In this document: piece by piece, positions 9,936-20,650 of the stretch
How positions within the stretch are numbered: position 1 is the stretch's first letter
How the letters are laid out: every line of letters starts with the position of its first letter
Assembly (NCBI GenBank): GCA_037447655.1
Contig: JBBHKE010002751.1
Location: 1-44,051, forward strand
Reading direction: 5' to 3'
Length of the DNA: 44,051 nt
From: Zygnema cylindricum
Lineage: Eukaryota; Streptophyta; Zygnematophyceae; Zygnematales; Zygnemataceae
Made by a program: the position numbers and the translations under genes
The notes under the pieces: model-generated
Seen by the model: only the letters and a program-made list of their open reading frames with translations
What the model was told of the DNA's origin: nothing
Databases searched by the model: none

Positions 9936-10823
9936 GTATTAACGTGAAAAAATATTAAGTTTGATTGTAGTAGTAGTATTTTTGATTGACTTCTTTTTCT
10001 GTTTTTTCTTTTATTATAAAGTCAAACTAGGTCAACGCATTTAAAAAAAAAATGAATTTTGTTTCATGCGCATATTCGTTATTTTCTGGGCGTTTCATGC
10101 GTGCGTTTTATGCGCATGATTTAACTATGAAGAAAAGTGGGGTTGTTTACTGGGTGCCGTACGCTTTTGTACAGATTCGTACCATTTTTTTTTTTTGTCA
10201 AACGAAACATGTGTACCGGATAGCTGTCAGGATGCTCCAATATTATAGGCGTAAGTATTGACCGTTGGATGTTTCAATTTTTCAGATCCGCGAAGCAATC
10301 GCGCAAATCGTCCACTGTGAAGCTACTCTAACTCGTGTACCATTGGTACACGTGAAAAATCACAAAAATATCCACCTCGAACAGGCGATCACATGCCCAC
10401 GCGTTGTACAGGCCATGTGCCTCCTCCCACGCTGGATGCAGGCCATCCGAAATTATCCTCGCACGCTCCGTCTGACATCCACCGACCAAAGTTCGCCGTG
10501 TCTTTTTGCCATTCCATTTCGAAATTTAGATTTCAATTTTCAAAATTAAAACTTTTCGTACGAATCATTAACTACCTCCGCTGGTACAGATATTACGTTA
10601 AGATTTTACATTTGAAGAATATTTTTAGATTTGCATAATGTGAACACTAACCTACGTGGCACCAATCATAATTGCGAAAGGTTGTTTCCTGGCCCGACAA
10701 AATGGAGCGGACTGCCAGTAAACCGTGTCAATAGACGTGTCCGTACGTTTACTGGGACCGCGTAATGGAATTGGGGCCTATTTCAAACAAGTTTTCTCGG
10801 AAAATAAGGCGCACGCCTAGTCA
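9936..10823. other. Unassigned, with a dispersed repeat segment
   Basis: 10040-10115 resembles 12380-12455: both have TGAATTTTGT followed by CCATGCGC or TCATGCGC and then CGTTTCATG. No gene is supported; frames at 10052-10549 are short and lack motifs. Confidence 0.4.
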
Positions 10824-11598
10824 GGGTGTGTCCCCATGTGCATAAGTACGGGTTTTTTCTGTCGTTTTCCTGTAAAACTTAGCGCCGTACTGCCTAAGTT
10901 CCGACCGTACGAAAAAATCGCAAATTTGTAGGGTACAATTTGCGTCATCCTCGAACTTAGAATGTACAAAAATTTGTCGTCTTGTGTTTTTCGAACCACT
11001 TCGACGACAAAAAACGTCATCTTCAACCTTATCTTTAAAACACATGCGCGATGTGTTTTAAAACTAGGGATTTTCTATAAACAAATAGGAACATATATTC
11101 GCAAGTGCCGTACTTTCCGAAAAAAATCACACGATTTCCAAAGACAAAGAAAAGTACAAAATTCGCTATGTTTTGTCCGTTTGCTTTCAATACGACAAAA
11201 AAGTACACAATTTGTTTGGTTTTGTCCATTTTGGTCCAGTACGGATTTTTTTTTTGCAGGGGTCTCGAAATTCCAATGCAATTTCACGTCGACCGGACAT
11301 GAGACGCGGAGGGAAAGCCCATCATTCTTCGACCGTGACACTGCACAATCTGGGAGGCGGTACGTCGACAATGTCTCAGTAAAACATGCGACGTCACAAG
11401 CAGTTCAAAAAATAACGTGCGACCACAGATTGTAAACGTTGACAACCGTCAGAAGTATTGTCGACAAATACAATAGTCACAAGCATAAGTTACGATTTCG
11501 TCCATACAGACATAGGGACATTTGAAAACCGGGTCCGGCGGATCTGCGCTAAAATACAAAGCAAGTTCTCTAAGTTACAAGTAAATGGGGACATACCC
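10824..11598 (+). mobile_element. Harbinger-like MITE, family M3, copy A
   Basis: A 775-bp element whose ends are GGGTGTGTCCCCAT and, on the right, ATGGGGACATACCC. Flanks are TCA and TAA; the second copy has TAA on both sides, as PIF/Harbinger elements do. It aligns end to end with copy B. A 12-bp-stem hairpin (TTTAAAACACAT, loop GCGCG, ATGTGTTTTAAA) lies at 11034-11062 and is kept in copy B. Open frames inside are not conserved as protein between the copies. Confidence 0.88.
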
Positions 11599-11601
11599 TA
11601 A

Positions 11602-12886
11602 GTATGGATGTCAACGGTACGGTACCATACGATTGGAGTATGTACGTGTGGCGTTTCGTGCGCGCACGGCGCACGAAAGTAATGTTCGAAGTTTCGTAGC
11701 GTAAGACGCACGAAAGTAATTGTATGAAGTTTCATGGCGCACGGCGCACGAAACTCTATGTTCTTCTATTCTTCTCTTGAATGACAAAGCGGGTTAGTTA
11801 CCTTTTCTTCGTGCTTTCTTCTTCCCAAAGCCCTATTTACAGTTGTTAATGAGTTTAGCTTATTTTTATGTGCAAGCTTAGCCATCTCCGTAACATGAAA
11901 ATTGGTTTATTTTTTATTCAATTGTGCATTTTCATTATCTTGATATGATTGACAGTTTCATTTTTTGCTTCAATTATCAATTTGTCATTATTCAATGTTC
12001 ATGTGTTGTAAAATGGGCCTTTTTATGCTTGAATTGTCAATTTTTCATTATATTGTGTGACATGTTGTAATATGGCAAAGCGCCACCAAGGTGCGGGCGT
12101 TGACTCAACGTTGGCGTTGATTTCGCGTTGGCGCATCTTGCAGGGGTGCTAGCGCCCTCTCGGCAACAGCGCCCTCCCGGCGTTGGGCTGAACGAGCGAT
12201 GAGGCAACTTGGTCGTTGTTTGCTGGTTCACTTTTTTAGCGATGAGCCATTGAGTCTTGCTAGCGTCGTTGGTTTCGTTTCGATTGTGTTGTCTGTCCTC
12301 GTATGTTTTTACATTTTTTATTAAATGTTTTTTAGTTTTTTGTATTTTTTTTTATACGCAAGTCAGAGTCAACTAACGCCGTTTACAAATTTTGAATTTT
12401 GTTCCATGCGCGTACTTGAATATTTTTTTTGACGTTTCATGGGTGTTTTTTAAACGTTTGGAATGAAACCTCAAGACCTCAAATGAACCAACAAGTACCT
12501 AGGTACAAATTAGCCATTCAGACACGACAGAGCACTTCTATATCTCAAAAACAAATACCACTATGATCACTACGACACAAACCGTACAGTGACCTAGACT
12601 CGCCCTACGAACACTAAAATAGGACTGGACACAAATTACATCGACGCACAAAATATTCTCTTAAGCCAAGCGTACCATGATTGCTAAATTGACAACCGAC
12701 GCTAACACAAATTCCCACAGAGCAAAAACGTAACAAGGGGAACATGTGCATGACTTAACAATGCACGAATTAATATTCCTCAATTGAAATCGCCAATGAT
12801 GTTGTGACGATGCAGATTTGTAATACCACTAAAATAGCTGATATCGTAGCAAGAAATAATCGGCCAGAATTGCACTGAATCAATAC
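11602..12886. other. Unassigned, with a short GC-rich tandem repeat
   Basis: 11650-11757 holds degenerate repeats of about 45-50 bp built around CGCACGAAAGTAAT and GAAGTTTC. 12075-12230 is locally GC-rich with GCGTTGGCG-like words. 12380-12455 resembles 10040-10115. No gene is supported. Confidence 0.5.
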
Positions 12887-13599
12887 CCGAGGTCGCAAAC
12901 GGTCAACCGAAACCGTGACCGATCGTTAACAGACCGCCTGCGCCGTATCCAGAACGGATTCGGTTGCCAAATTTTGGGGGTCGGGCGGTTACGGTCGGTT
13001 GATTCACCAGGAAAACAAAACGGTCGGTTACGGTCGGTCAACTAAAAAAACCAAAAAAAATGAAAATTTTGTACTGTCCCTATAATCCAACATTCTTGTA
13101 CTTTGTACTCTTTGGCATCGTGGATGTACGTGACATCATGATTAGCGTCGCAAATGTGACTCGGTACTGTAGTTAGCTATTCATTTCGCAAATCAAAGGG
13201 AACGCGACAAAGCGTCGCAAATCTGACACGGTAGTACACTATTCATTTCGCAAATCTTAGGCAACGCGACAAAGCGTCGCAAATCTTAGGCAAAGCGACA
13301 AAGCGTCGCAAATCTGGCAGAGTAGTACACTATTCATTTCGCAAATCTTAGGCAACGCGACAAATCGTAATTATTGGCTTATTCCGTTGTACATTGATTA
13401 ATTTTGTACTTTTTCGGTTACGTCACGGTGAGTCGCGAAAAATCTAGATTCGGTTAATTTTTATTTTCGTAAACGCCGGTCGTTTAACGGTTAACCATTT
13501 TGGAGCGTGACATAACCCGGTCGAGCGTCGGTTACTCAGATTTTGAAAAAAAAAATGGTCGGTTTCGGTTATGTTAAATTTTGACTTTTGCAACCTCTG
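12887..13599. mobile_element. hAT-type MITE, family M4, with internal tandem repeats
   Basis: A 713-bp element with ends CCGAGGTCGCAAACGGTC and, reverse-complemented, CAGAGGTTGCAAAAGTC. The flanking 8-mers ATCAATAC at 12879-12886 and 13600-13607 are identical, a perfect hAT-type duplication. Subterminal regions are rich in CGGTCGGTTACGG words on both sides, which could be transposase-binding repeats. It contains the tandem array at 13145-13365. Confidence 0.92.
13145..13365. repeat. Tandem repeat inside M4, unit about 62 bp
   Basis: Three units and one partial start with GCGTCGCAAAT at 13145, 13212, 13274 (partial, 29 bp) and 13303. Shared internal words are GTACACTATTCATTTCGCAA and GGCAACGCGACAAA. 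The partial unit points to slippage or unequal exchange. Confidence 0.9.
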
Positions 13600-13607
13600 A
13601 TCAATAC

Positions 13608-15068
13608 TACCACTCGATTCTGCGGCGGCGATATGTAATTCCCTTTGACTGAGATTTCGTTTGACCGCTAACTTTCATAAAAATGATCTGCGGCCCACTT
13701 TGGTAAATCATGACGGCTAATGAATAAGATATTTGAAGAATCTTTGACTATTTTTACTATCTGTTCACAAGCCTACCTGGTGCCAGGTAAGCACTTAGGG
13801 TGAACCTCCATCAGGCGAAAAATGAGGTTCATTACTTGAAATAGTGCATTTTAGTACAGGCCAGCAATTCGTGCAATTCGTCAAGATTCTACAAACTTTT
13901 GGGCGACAACGTCGATCGTCCGATTATGTGTATTCGAAGCAAGCAGTCACTTTATCCAGTATCTAGATAGTCTCCTCCTAGTCTCCTCAAGGAGGAGACT
14001 AATTACACACTGGAACGTGTAAAATTTTGGTGCGTGGAAAAGTCACGTGCGATCTAGCATAGTGACCTTACATGTGGCATTCGCCACGCGCCTCCGGACA
14101 GGCGGGAATCAAATCCAACGAAAACCACCAAAATATCTTTGTACGTCTGTACATCTTTTAGTGTTCGAAAGGAATCTTTAACCGTTGGTGCGACGACAAA
14201 ACAAGAATGTACAAAGTTGTACATTCACGTAATTTAATTTTGGTGCTGGGTATACGGATACTATTACAGATGGAATCTTTGACTTTGCTCGCCGTCTCAT
14301 GCATCCAATCGCAAGAAAGCACGTACGCTATAGATTCCTTGCGGACACGACCTGATGGAGAAGTGAACGAAATAATATTCCACTAAAAGTATCCGTACGA
14401 TTATTGTTGGCGCCTGATGGAGAAAGGCGTTATGCGGGAGGCAATGCTTTGTAGTTTACGAGAACGAAATAAATTGCGACAAACAGTAAATCCGGTCAAA
14501 ATATGAATGCCAAAAGCATTTATTTCCGCACTACAACTGTCACCGTCATATTCAGTGGCCGTACGGCGCGTCGCAGTGGTGCGACAGTCGGCAGGAGGAA
14601 AATGTTGCGGCATCGCATTACAGGCGAAGGGAGTGCTCCGCTTACGTCATTCGTATGGTAAGCGATGAAGTCTTGACGATTCTCCTCACTGACTAGAATC
14701 GTACGCGTGATCTGCGGATTTGTTATTAATGCTTTGCTGCTTGGCTCCCGAAAGTTGGTTGTGACGTCACCACTGACTCCATGTCGTGTTGACCTCAAAG
14801 TCAAATATCTTGTTTGCCACGTGTAATCTTTTGATTGGTCAATACCCTTTTGCCACGTAAATGAGGTTCGAGGGGGGTGAAAATATCTCTTCACGAAACT
14901 CGAATGCGCCATTGCTTTTTCTGTAAGGATCGATACACACAAGGATAGAAGAAAGATAGGATATGATGCGGAAGCAAGTGGCAGCAAGAAGAAGACACTC
15001 CAGCAAAAGACAAATATATTTCACCGGAAGTTTTCCCCTTACAAAAGATACAATTTCCCCCAAACGAC
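13608..15068. other. Unassigned; one long unsupported minus-strand frame
   Basis: 13969-14001 holds a hairpin AGTCTCCTCCT ... AGGAGGAGACT. A minus-strand frame from ATG 14912 to the stop at 14520 runs for about 130 codons, but it has no recognisable domain and no splice or promoter support, so I do not call it a gene. Nothing else stands out. Confidence 0.4.
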
Positions 15069-15071
15069 TAA

Positions 15072-15846
15072 GGGTATGTCCCCATGTGCATAAGTAAGGG
15101 TTTTTTTCTGTCGTTTTCTTGTAAAAATTAGCGCCGTACTGCCTAAGTTCCAACCGTACAAAGGAATCGCAAATTTGTATAGTACAATTTGCGTCATCCT
15201 CAAACTTAGGATGTACAAATATTTGTTGTTTTGTGTTTTTCGACCCACTTCGACGACAAAAAAAGTCATCTTCAACCTTATCTTTAAAACACATGCGCGA
15301 TGTGTTTTAAAACTAGGGATTTTATATAAACAAATAGGAACACATATTCTCACGTGCCGTAATTTTCGAAGTTTTTCCCACGATTTTCAAAGACAAAGGA
15401 AAGTAGTCGCTGTGTTTTGTCCGGTTGCATTCAATACGACAAAAAAAAGTAAACAATTTGTTTGGTTTTGTCCGTTTTCGTCCAGTAAGGATTTTTTTTT
15501 TGCAGGGGTCTCGAAATTCTGATGCCATTTCACGTCGACCGGATAGGAGACGCGAAGGCAAAGCGCCTCGTCTTCAACCGTGAAACGGCACAGGCTGCAA
15601 GGCGGTACGTCTACAATGTCACGGTAAGACATGCGACGTCACACAAGCAGTTCCAAAAAATAACGTCCGACAACACAGATTGTTGACGTTGACAACCGTC
15701 GCAGGTATTGTCGACGTATACAATCGTCACAAACGTAAGTTACGATTACGTTTGTACACATAGGGACATTTGAAAAGCGGGTCCGCCGGATCTGCGCTAA
15801 AATACAAAGTAAGTTCGCTAAGTTACAAGTATATGGGGACATACCC
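15072..15846 (+). mobile_element. Harbinger-like MITE, family M3, copy B
   Basis: A 775-bp element with perfect ends GGGTATGTCCCCAT and ATGGGGACATACCC. TAA flanks both sides (15069-15071 and 15847-15849), the 3-bp duplication typical of PIF/Harbinger. It aligns along its whole length with copy A, including the hairpin at 15283-15311. It is non-coding. Confidence 0.93.
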
Positions 15847-15849
15847 TAA

Positions 15850-16315
15850 GTCCTAAATACTCTCATATCAAGCAAGCAAAGTACTACTCAAGCGACGTCG
15901 TACAAAAGTACGCCGCGCGAACCAATCAAAACAAAGTACCAACGAAACAACATACCGTACGCGGTACTATACGATAATACACGACTACCGTACATACCTA
16001 AAGTACTACGCACGCAAAACCAAACCAAACTATATAAAACTAAACTAATCACGCCACGCCAAACAAAACCACACTTAAACTATATAATGTATAATACGGC
16101 GCTCAACAAAATTGAGACGCCGTTTCACAATGAACCTAACATTTTCTGTCCCCAACTATATAAACCAAAAAAAAAAGAACATTTCTCAGAAGAAGTTTAA
16201 CGCCATTCTGTTGGATTGGCACGTTAATGCCGGATCAATACGTGGTAGAATGTGATACGTCACACTCAAAACCGCCTAAAATAAATAGGTACGGACCCAC
16301 CAGGCTCTACATCGA
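15850..16315. other. Unassigned, A/C-rich spacer
   Basis: 15880-16080 is unusually rich in A and C on this strand (for example ACTATATAAAACTAAACTAATCACGCC) with many CGTAC words. No gene or element boundary was recognised. Confidence 0.4.
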
Positions 16316-16404
16316 GCTGGTGGCCCAATGGTTAGCTGGTGGCACAGTGGTTAGTGCGCTGACAGCTCAAGTCAGAGGTCCTAGGTTCGAGCCCTGGCCC
16401 GCTC
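16316..16404 (+). repeat. tRNA-derived SINE-like head with duplicated box A region
   Basis: 16333-16404 folds as a tRNA. The acceptor pairs imperfectly (5 of 7). The D arm is GCAC/GTGC around AGTGGTTA (box A TGGCACAGTGG). The anticodon stem is CTGAC/GTCAG with a 7-base loop. The T arm is CTAGG/CCTGG around TTCGAGC (box B GGTTCGAGCCC). Position 33 is G rather than U and the acceptor is degenerate, so this is not a working tRNA gene. It fits the head of a tRNA-derived SINE with an internal RNA polymerase III promoter. The 19 bp carrying box A are tandemly duplicated (16316-16334 and 16335-16353, 17 of 19 identical). The 3' end of the SINE was not found. Confidence 0.7.
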
Positions 16405-17290
16405 ACTTTTCCCTAGTATGGTACATACCGAATTCCGGATTTCACAGAAATCAACACATTCTTTTCTCCTACCCGAGCGGTCCTCCTAGCCACAATGGCG
16501 ATTTCGCAGTCCCCTGGGTTTCGTTGTTGTTGGGCGCTTGGCTGTCCTTGGTCGTCCGTACGGCTGCGGCTTCCGTCGGCCGCATGCACATCGTGGTGGT
16601 GGCGCGGCGCGCGATGCCCGTCATCAAACAGTAGCAGGCGGTGGTGCGCCAATCAGACGCCAAGGAAAAGGCGGTGAAGGTGAGAATGCAGGCGAGCCAA
16701 CTCGAACTATTGAAGTGAGTGGACGTCGAGTGAGGGCCGAGGCTCCCGCCTACCTCCCTTTTTTACTTTTGTTGTCTTTTGTCTCCTCTCCCTCTCCTCC
16801 TTTTCTTTCTCTCACTTCCTCTCACTCTCCATTCTCTTGATTCTGCTGTTTCAACAAAAGATAATTTTTTGAAATGATTCAGACCTAATTTTTTTTCCAA
16901 AAATTTATCCTTTGGACTTTGTTTTCATGTTTATATATTATTCTTATTGTCGATGTTTCTCTTTTTAATGCCTTGAAAAGCCTGAACTTTCCAAAGACCT
17001 CAACTTGTTGGTTTTTTCTCAACAATTTTTGTTTACTTGTAGAAAATCCAAATGTTATCATTTACCTTTTTTGAACTGTCTTTTCTGTGTTGAAAACGCA
17101 TCGCTGAACTATTTCAATCCAATGGCAAACTATTTGCAGGCCGACCTCAATCGTACACAACTATGTAAATGTGCTCAACGGTGTCGCGGCCGTACTATCC
17201 CAGCGACAAGTACAAGCACTCAAGGGTTTGTATTGGAATTTCTATTGACTGAAGGCGTCAACTATGCTTTTATCTATCGTGCACGACACG
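16405..17290. other. Unassigned; possible SINE body, then pyrimidine-rich tract
   Basis: 16490-16745 is GC-rich and may be the tRNA-unrelated part of the SINE or unrelated sequence. 16755-16840 is a C/T-rich tract on this strand. Short frames on both strands show no domain. Confidence 0.4.
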
Positions 17291-17299
17291 TCTACTAGG

Positions 17300-17529
17300 C
17301 AGCTATTTAAGTTAGATTGATTAGCTGCAGATTCTATCCTGTACTTAGCTTTGGATCAATACAGTTTAATTATTGTGGGGTTAATAGAGTGAAGAGGGAA
17401 GAGTGTGAGAAGTTGAAAAAGCCTTGTAAACAGGCTTCGGCCATTTTTTTATAAAGATATCTTTTGTGGCCAATTGTGTGTTATCTTTTTGCTTGCGTTG
17501 CATACCACCTCTGTGGTATATCTTACAAT
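17300..17529 (+). repeat. 5' LTR (downstream part) of decayed copia element 3
   Basis: The segment ends directly before a tRNA-Met primer-binding site, which fixes it as the R/U5 part of a 5' LTR. A TATA-like TATTTAAG at 17304 and the block ATCAATACAGTTTAATTATTG at 17355 are typical of copia LTRs. The LTR start could not be placed because the 3' LTR survives for only about 55 bases. Confidence 0.6.
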
Positions 17530-17541
17530 TGGTATCGGAGC
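17530..17541 (+). promoter_or_regulatory. Primer-binding site, initiator tRNA-Met 3' end (element 3)
   Basis: TGGTATCGGAGC matches the standard plant copia primer-binding site TGGTATCAGAGC at 11 of 12 positions. It would prime minus-strand cDNA synthesis. It contrasts with the half-tRNA site of the young copia element at 26036-26050. Confidence 0.88.
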
Positions 17542-17589
17542 ACGCTAGTGCTCCACTTTTAAGTTCCCAAAGTGGTGAGTGTAGACGTC

Positions 17590-20088
17590 ATGGGGAGGAA
17601 CAAGAATAAGTCTTCCCCATTCACTCCTTCCTCATCTTCCTTCACTCCCTTGGAAACCAAAAATCCACATGATCCCCCTCAGGCCATGGCCGAGGCTAGT
17701 TTTGGCTTCAATGATCCTCCTCCACTTGTGCCTCCCAAGCAAGAGACTAGTGGTGGAAGCAGTGTCGCCGAGGAACGATTGAGCTCCTAATTTGACAAGC
17801 TCCTCGTTCTCATGGAGCAACGATTCTCGGATATCGAACGGAAAATTGCGAATCCGGTTCGAGGAAATCCGGAGCCAGATCCGAATCGTGATGATCCCGG
17901 TGGAGATGACGACAATGATGCTTTGAAGAAAGACATCGGAAAGGGGAAAATCTTCGTCGACAATGACTCGGATTTGGACGAAGAAGATGGACAGGATAAC
18001 TTATACTCTATGCCGAGGAAAACTGTCGTTTTTAATGGAAGTAATTACGCCTCCTGGAAGAAGTGCATCAAGACATAATTAATGTTGCGCCATCTATGGA
18101 AGGTGGTAATTGGCGAGGAGGTACTTCCGGACTTCGATCGAAAAGCTTCGAGGACGTGGAAGAGGAAAAACTTTGCGGCCATTGCCGGACTCATGCAATC
18201 ATGTGCCCCATCCATTCACGACCACTTCCTCACTCACAAATCTGCCCACGAATGTTGGAGATCACTTGAGAATCAATTTGAGAAAGGTGCCCAAAATAAG
18301 GGACAACAATTTTTTGGAGAGTTCATGCAATTCAAACTTAGACAAAATGAATCCATAGATGAGGCTGTAAAACGGTATAATATTATTATAAAACACCTTC
18401 TAAACAATGGTAGAGTCATCATGGATGAGGACAAGGTCACAGGATTACTAAAAGCATTACCGGACGAAATGCTCCATTCAAGTACGAGATAATTGCACCT
18501 ATGATTATGCAGTCAATTATTTGAAAACTGCAGAAGAATAAGCTAAAGAGTCAAGAGGATCTAAGAATGTAGAAACTTCGGATGTAACCTCACCCGGTGC
18601 CGCGGAGCTTAATTTTCTCCGCGGCAAAGGGGGCGGTAGAGTTAGTGGTCCTAGAGGTTATGGGGGTCCTAGAAATGAAGAAGATGAAAAGCAGAATCCG
18701 CAGTTTGAAAATTTTACATGCTTTCGGTGTAAGCAAACCGGCCATGGACCGTCCACATGTCCGGACAAAGACAAGGAATGCTACTATTGTGGAAAATTGG
18801 GTCACATATCCACGAATTGTCTCTCTATAATCAATGGCGGTGGTGGTGGTCGAGGCGACCGTCAAGGTGGACGCGGCGGCGGTCGAATTGGCGGACGAGG
18901 TGGCGGCCATGGAAATTTCTTTTCAAATTTCGAAGGAGAAAGAGGAGGCGCTCAGATGTTTTCAGTTTTGAATCTTCCTTCTACGTCTGATGACGTCTAT
19001 TCCAAAGAAAAAGGTTGGGTGATTGATTCTGGTTCGTCGCACTACGTGTGCACTGACATTTCGTTGTTTTCGGATATGACGACGTGTGCACTGACATTTC
19101 GTTGTTTTCGGATATGCGCGAACTGACAATTCCGAAATGCATATCCGTGGCAAGTGGCCAAGTGATTCACGTGGGTACAGTGGGTACTATACCGCTTCAA
19201 ATGATTACGTACAACAGTGACGGCGTCGAAAAGTTAACGAAGCAAAGTTGACGGACGTCCTATTTATTGCTAACGGTTCGGCAAGTTTACTATCTGTAGC
19301 GCAAATTCAACGAACCGGCTGTAGTGTGATTCGCATGGCGACGACACCATTCAAATACTAAACGAAAATGGAGTTGTGATTGGAGAAGGAGATTTATCCG
19401 ATTCCTTAAGGTGCCCGCTATTTTGGAAGCATTCATCAACCGACAGCGTAACTGGCGGCTTATCAATTAATATGTCGGTGGTAAACGACGATATAAGTTT
19501 GTGGCCAAAATTGTCGTGCCACACTTCAAAACAAAATTGAAGAACAGGTTGGAGTACGGCAAAACTGTTGAGGTGTTACAGTAAAGCCGTACAATTCGAG
19601 AGGAGTTAATTGGTGTGGCGATCTACGAAATCGCCGTATAAATTTGATTCTGTTTCCGTGGTGGAACATGTCCGGAAAAACCGGAGGTTGATTTGGTCGT
19701 CTGCTGATATTGACAGGCGAATTATGGTGAAGCCGTTAAAACGGCCTTTTGGTACAGTGAGTACCGTGTACGGAACTTCAGTGTTAGTTGACAACTGGAG
19801 TTGATGACAATTATTATTTGACGCGAATTTGGAGTTGAAATTTCGATGTCGAAAATTAAACGTCCAGTCAAAAAAATAAAAAATGAATTGAGTCAAGGTT
19901 GACGTCGGCTGAACAAATACGGCGACGTGCCCATGTGGCAACAGCGTGGATAATCACGCGGAGTAATTACAATTAAAAAAAGTAAAAAGTGCTTTACATG
20001 ACATCGGTGATGATCGTCATGTTTAAGGGGGGGACCACGACTGGAGTTGGTTCACGCCTCGCGGCAATTCTCACATTGAGAGGGGGAT
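17590..20088 (+). pseudogene. Decayed copia gag-protease of element 3, pol deleted
   Basis: The frame starts at ATG 17590, 48 bases after the primer-binding site. Gag is open to 18492 except for in-frame stops at 17788 and 18076. After a frameshift, two CCHC knuckles survive intact (18719-18760 and 18779-18820), followed by a Gly/Arg-rich linker and the protease motif VIDSGSS (Asp codon at 19025). A 38-bp tandem duplication at 19044-19119 then shifts the frame. Downstream only scraps of the pre-integrase region (about 19300-19560) can be read. I see no integrase DDE core, reverse transcriptase or RNase H, and only about 250 bp remain before the 3' polypurine tract. The copy is a deleted, non-autonomous relic. 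Confidence 0.85.
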
Positions 20089-20143
20089 TGTTACGATTCA
20101 ATGTGAAGAATCGAACGCGCGCGATATTTTGGGAACTTCACCC
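20077..20143 (+). repeat. Polypurine tract and truncated 3' LTR of element 3
   Basis: ATTGAGAGGGGGA (20076-20087) is a polypurine tract followed by TGTTACGATT at 20089, a typical copia LTR start. The LTR can be followed only to about 20143, where the family-R repeat begins. The rest of the LTR was not located. Confidence 0.65.
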
Positions 20144-20146
20144 TTA

Positions 20147-20650
20147 GGGCATGTTCCCATGTAGCCAAGCTTAGTCATGTTACTATTTTCTTTCGCGAAG
20201 ATTCTATGTAGTACTTTTCAAAGTGTTCCACTAATCGTTACTTTAAATTGTGATGGATGAAGACGTGAGTGTAATTTGTGACGATTGTAGACGACAACAA
20301 AACTCGCGACAATTTATGACATTTACAAAATAGTGACAGCTGTAAACATCTAGTTTCTTGTGACATTTTAACGTCATGCTCACTTGTGATAGCGTCAAGG
20401 GGACTAACTCCAAAACTTCCCGTCATAGTTTCTTGATTTTGTTTTTCGTCTTTTCTCACTCGGCTTGCCATAAACATACGTCCAAAGGTAGTAAAAAAAC
20501 CTTTTTTTTAAGCTCTTTTATTTCGTACGAGTATTGTTGTATTTCATTCCAAGAACTGTGAGATAAGAGCGGAAGTGTGTGGGGGAGAGGGAGAGGTTTC
20601 GACGTCGTAAACTTCTACAAAAGACACATGAATGAAAGTGGAACTCCGAG
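20147..20650 (+). repeat. Family-R repeat R1, left part (split by the copia insertion)
   Basis: It begins GGGCATGTTCCCATG after TTA and aligns with the repeats at 35052 and 36096 (shared blocks: GTACTTTTCAAAGTGTTCC, GTCATGCTCA, ATTGTTGTATTTCATTC, CATGAATGAAAG). Its end at CCGAG is the target of the copia insertion; the sequence resumes at 27099. The ends resemble Harbinger-type termini, and the repeat is non-coding. Confidence 0.85.
20646..20650. repeat. Target-site duplication CCGAG, left
   Basis: CCGAG directly before the LTR is repeated directly after the element at 27099-27103. The related repeat at about 35567-35574 has a single CCGAGACC, confirming the duplication. Confidence 0.97.

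Noticed and set aside
10962-11435. 157-codon plus-strand frame and overlapping frames
   Set aside because: Lies inside MITE M3 copy A; the frame is not kept in copy B.
13145-13365. CRISPR-like array
   Set aside because: Direct tandem units without unique spacers, inside a eukaryotic MITE.
14520-14912. 130-codon minus-strand ATG frame
   Set aside because: No domain, splice or promoter evidence; kept only as a note in the spacer entry.
14839-15294. 151-codon minus-strand frame
   Set aside because: Crosses the left boundary of MITE M3 copy B, so it is a chance fusion.
16333-16404. Functional tRNA gene
   Set aside because: Base 33 is not U and only 5 of 7 acceptor pairs form; a SINE head fits better.
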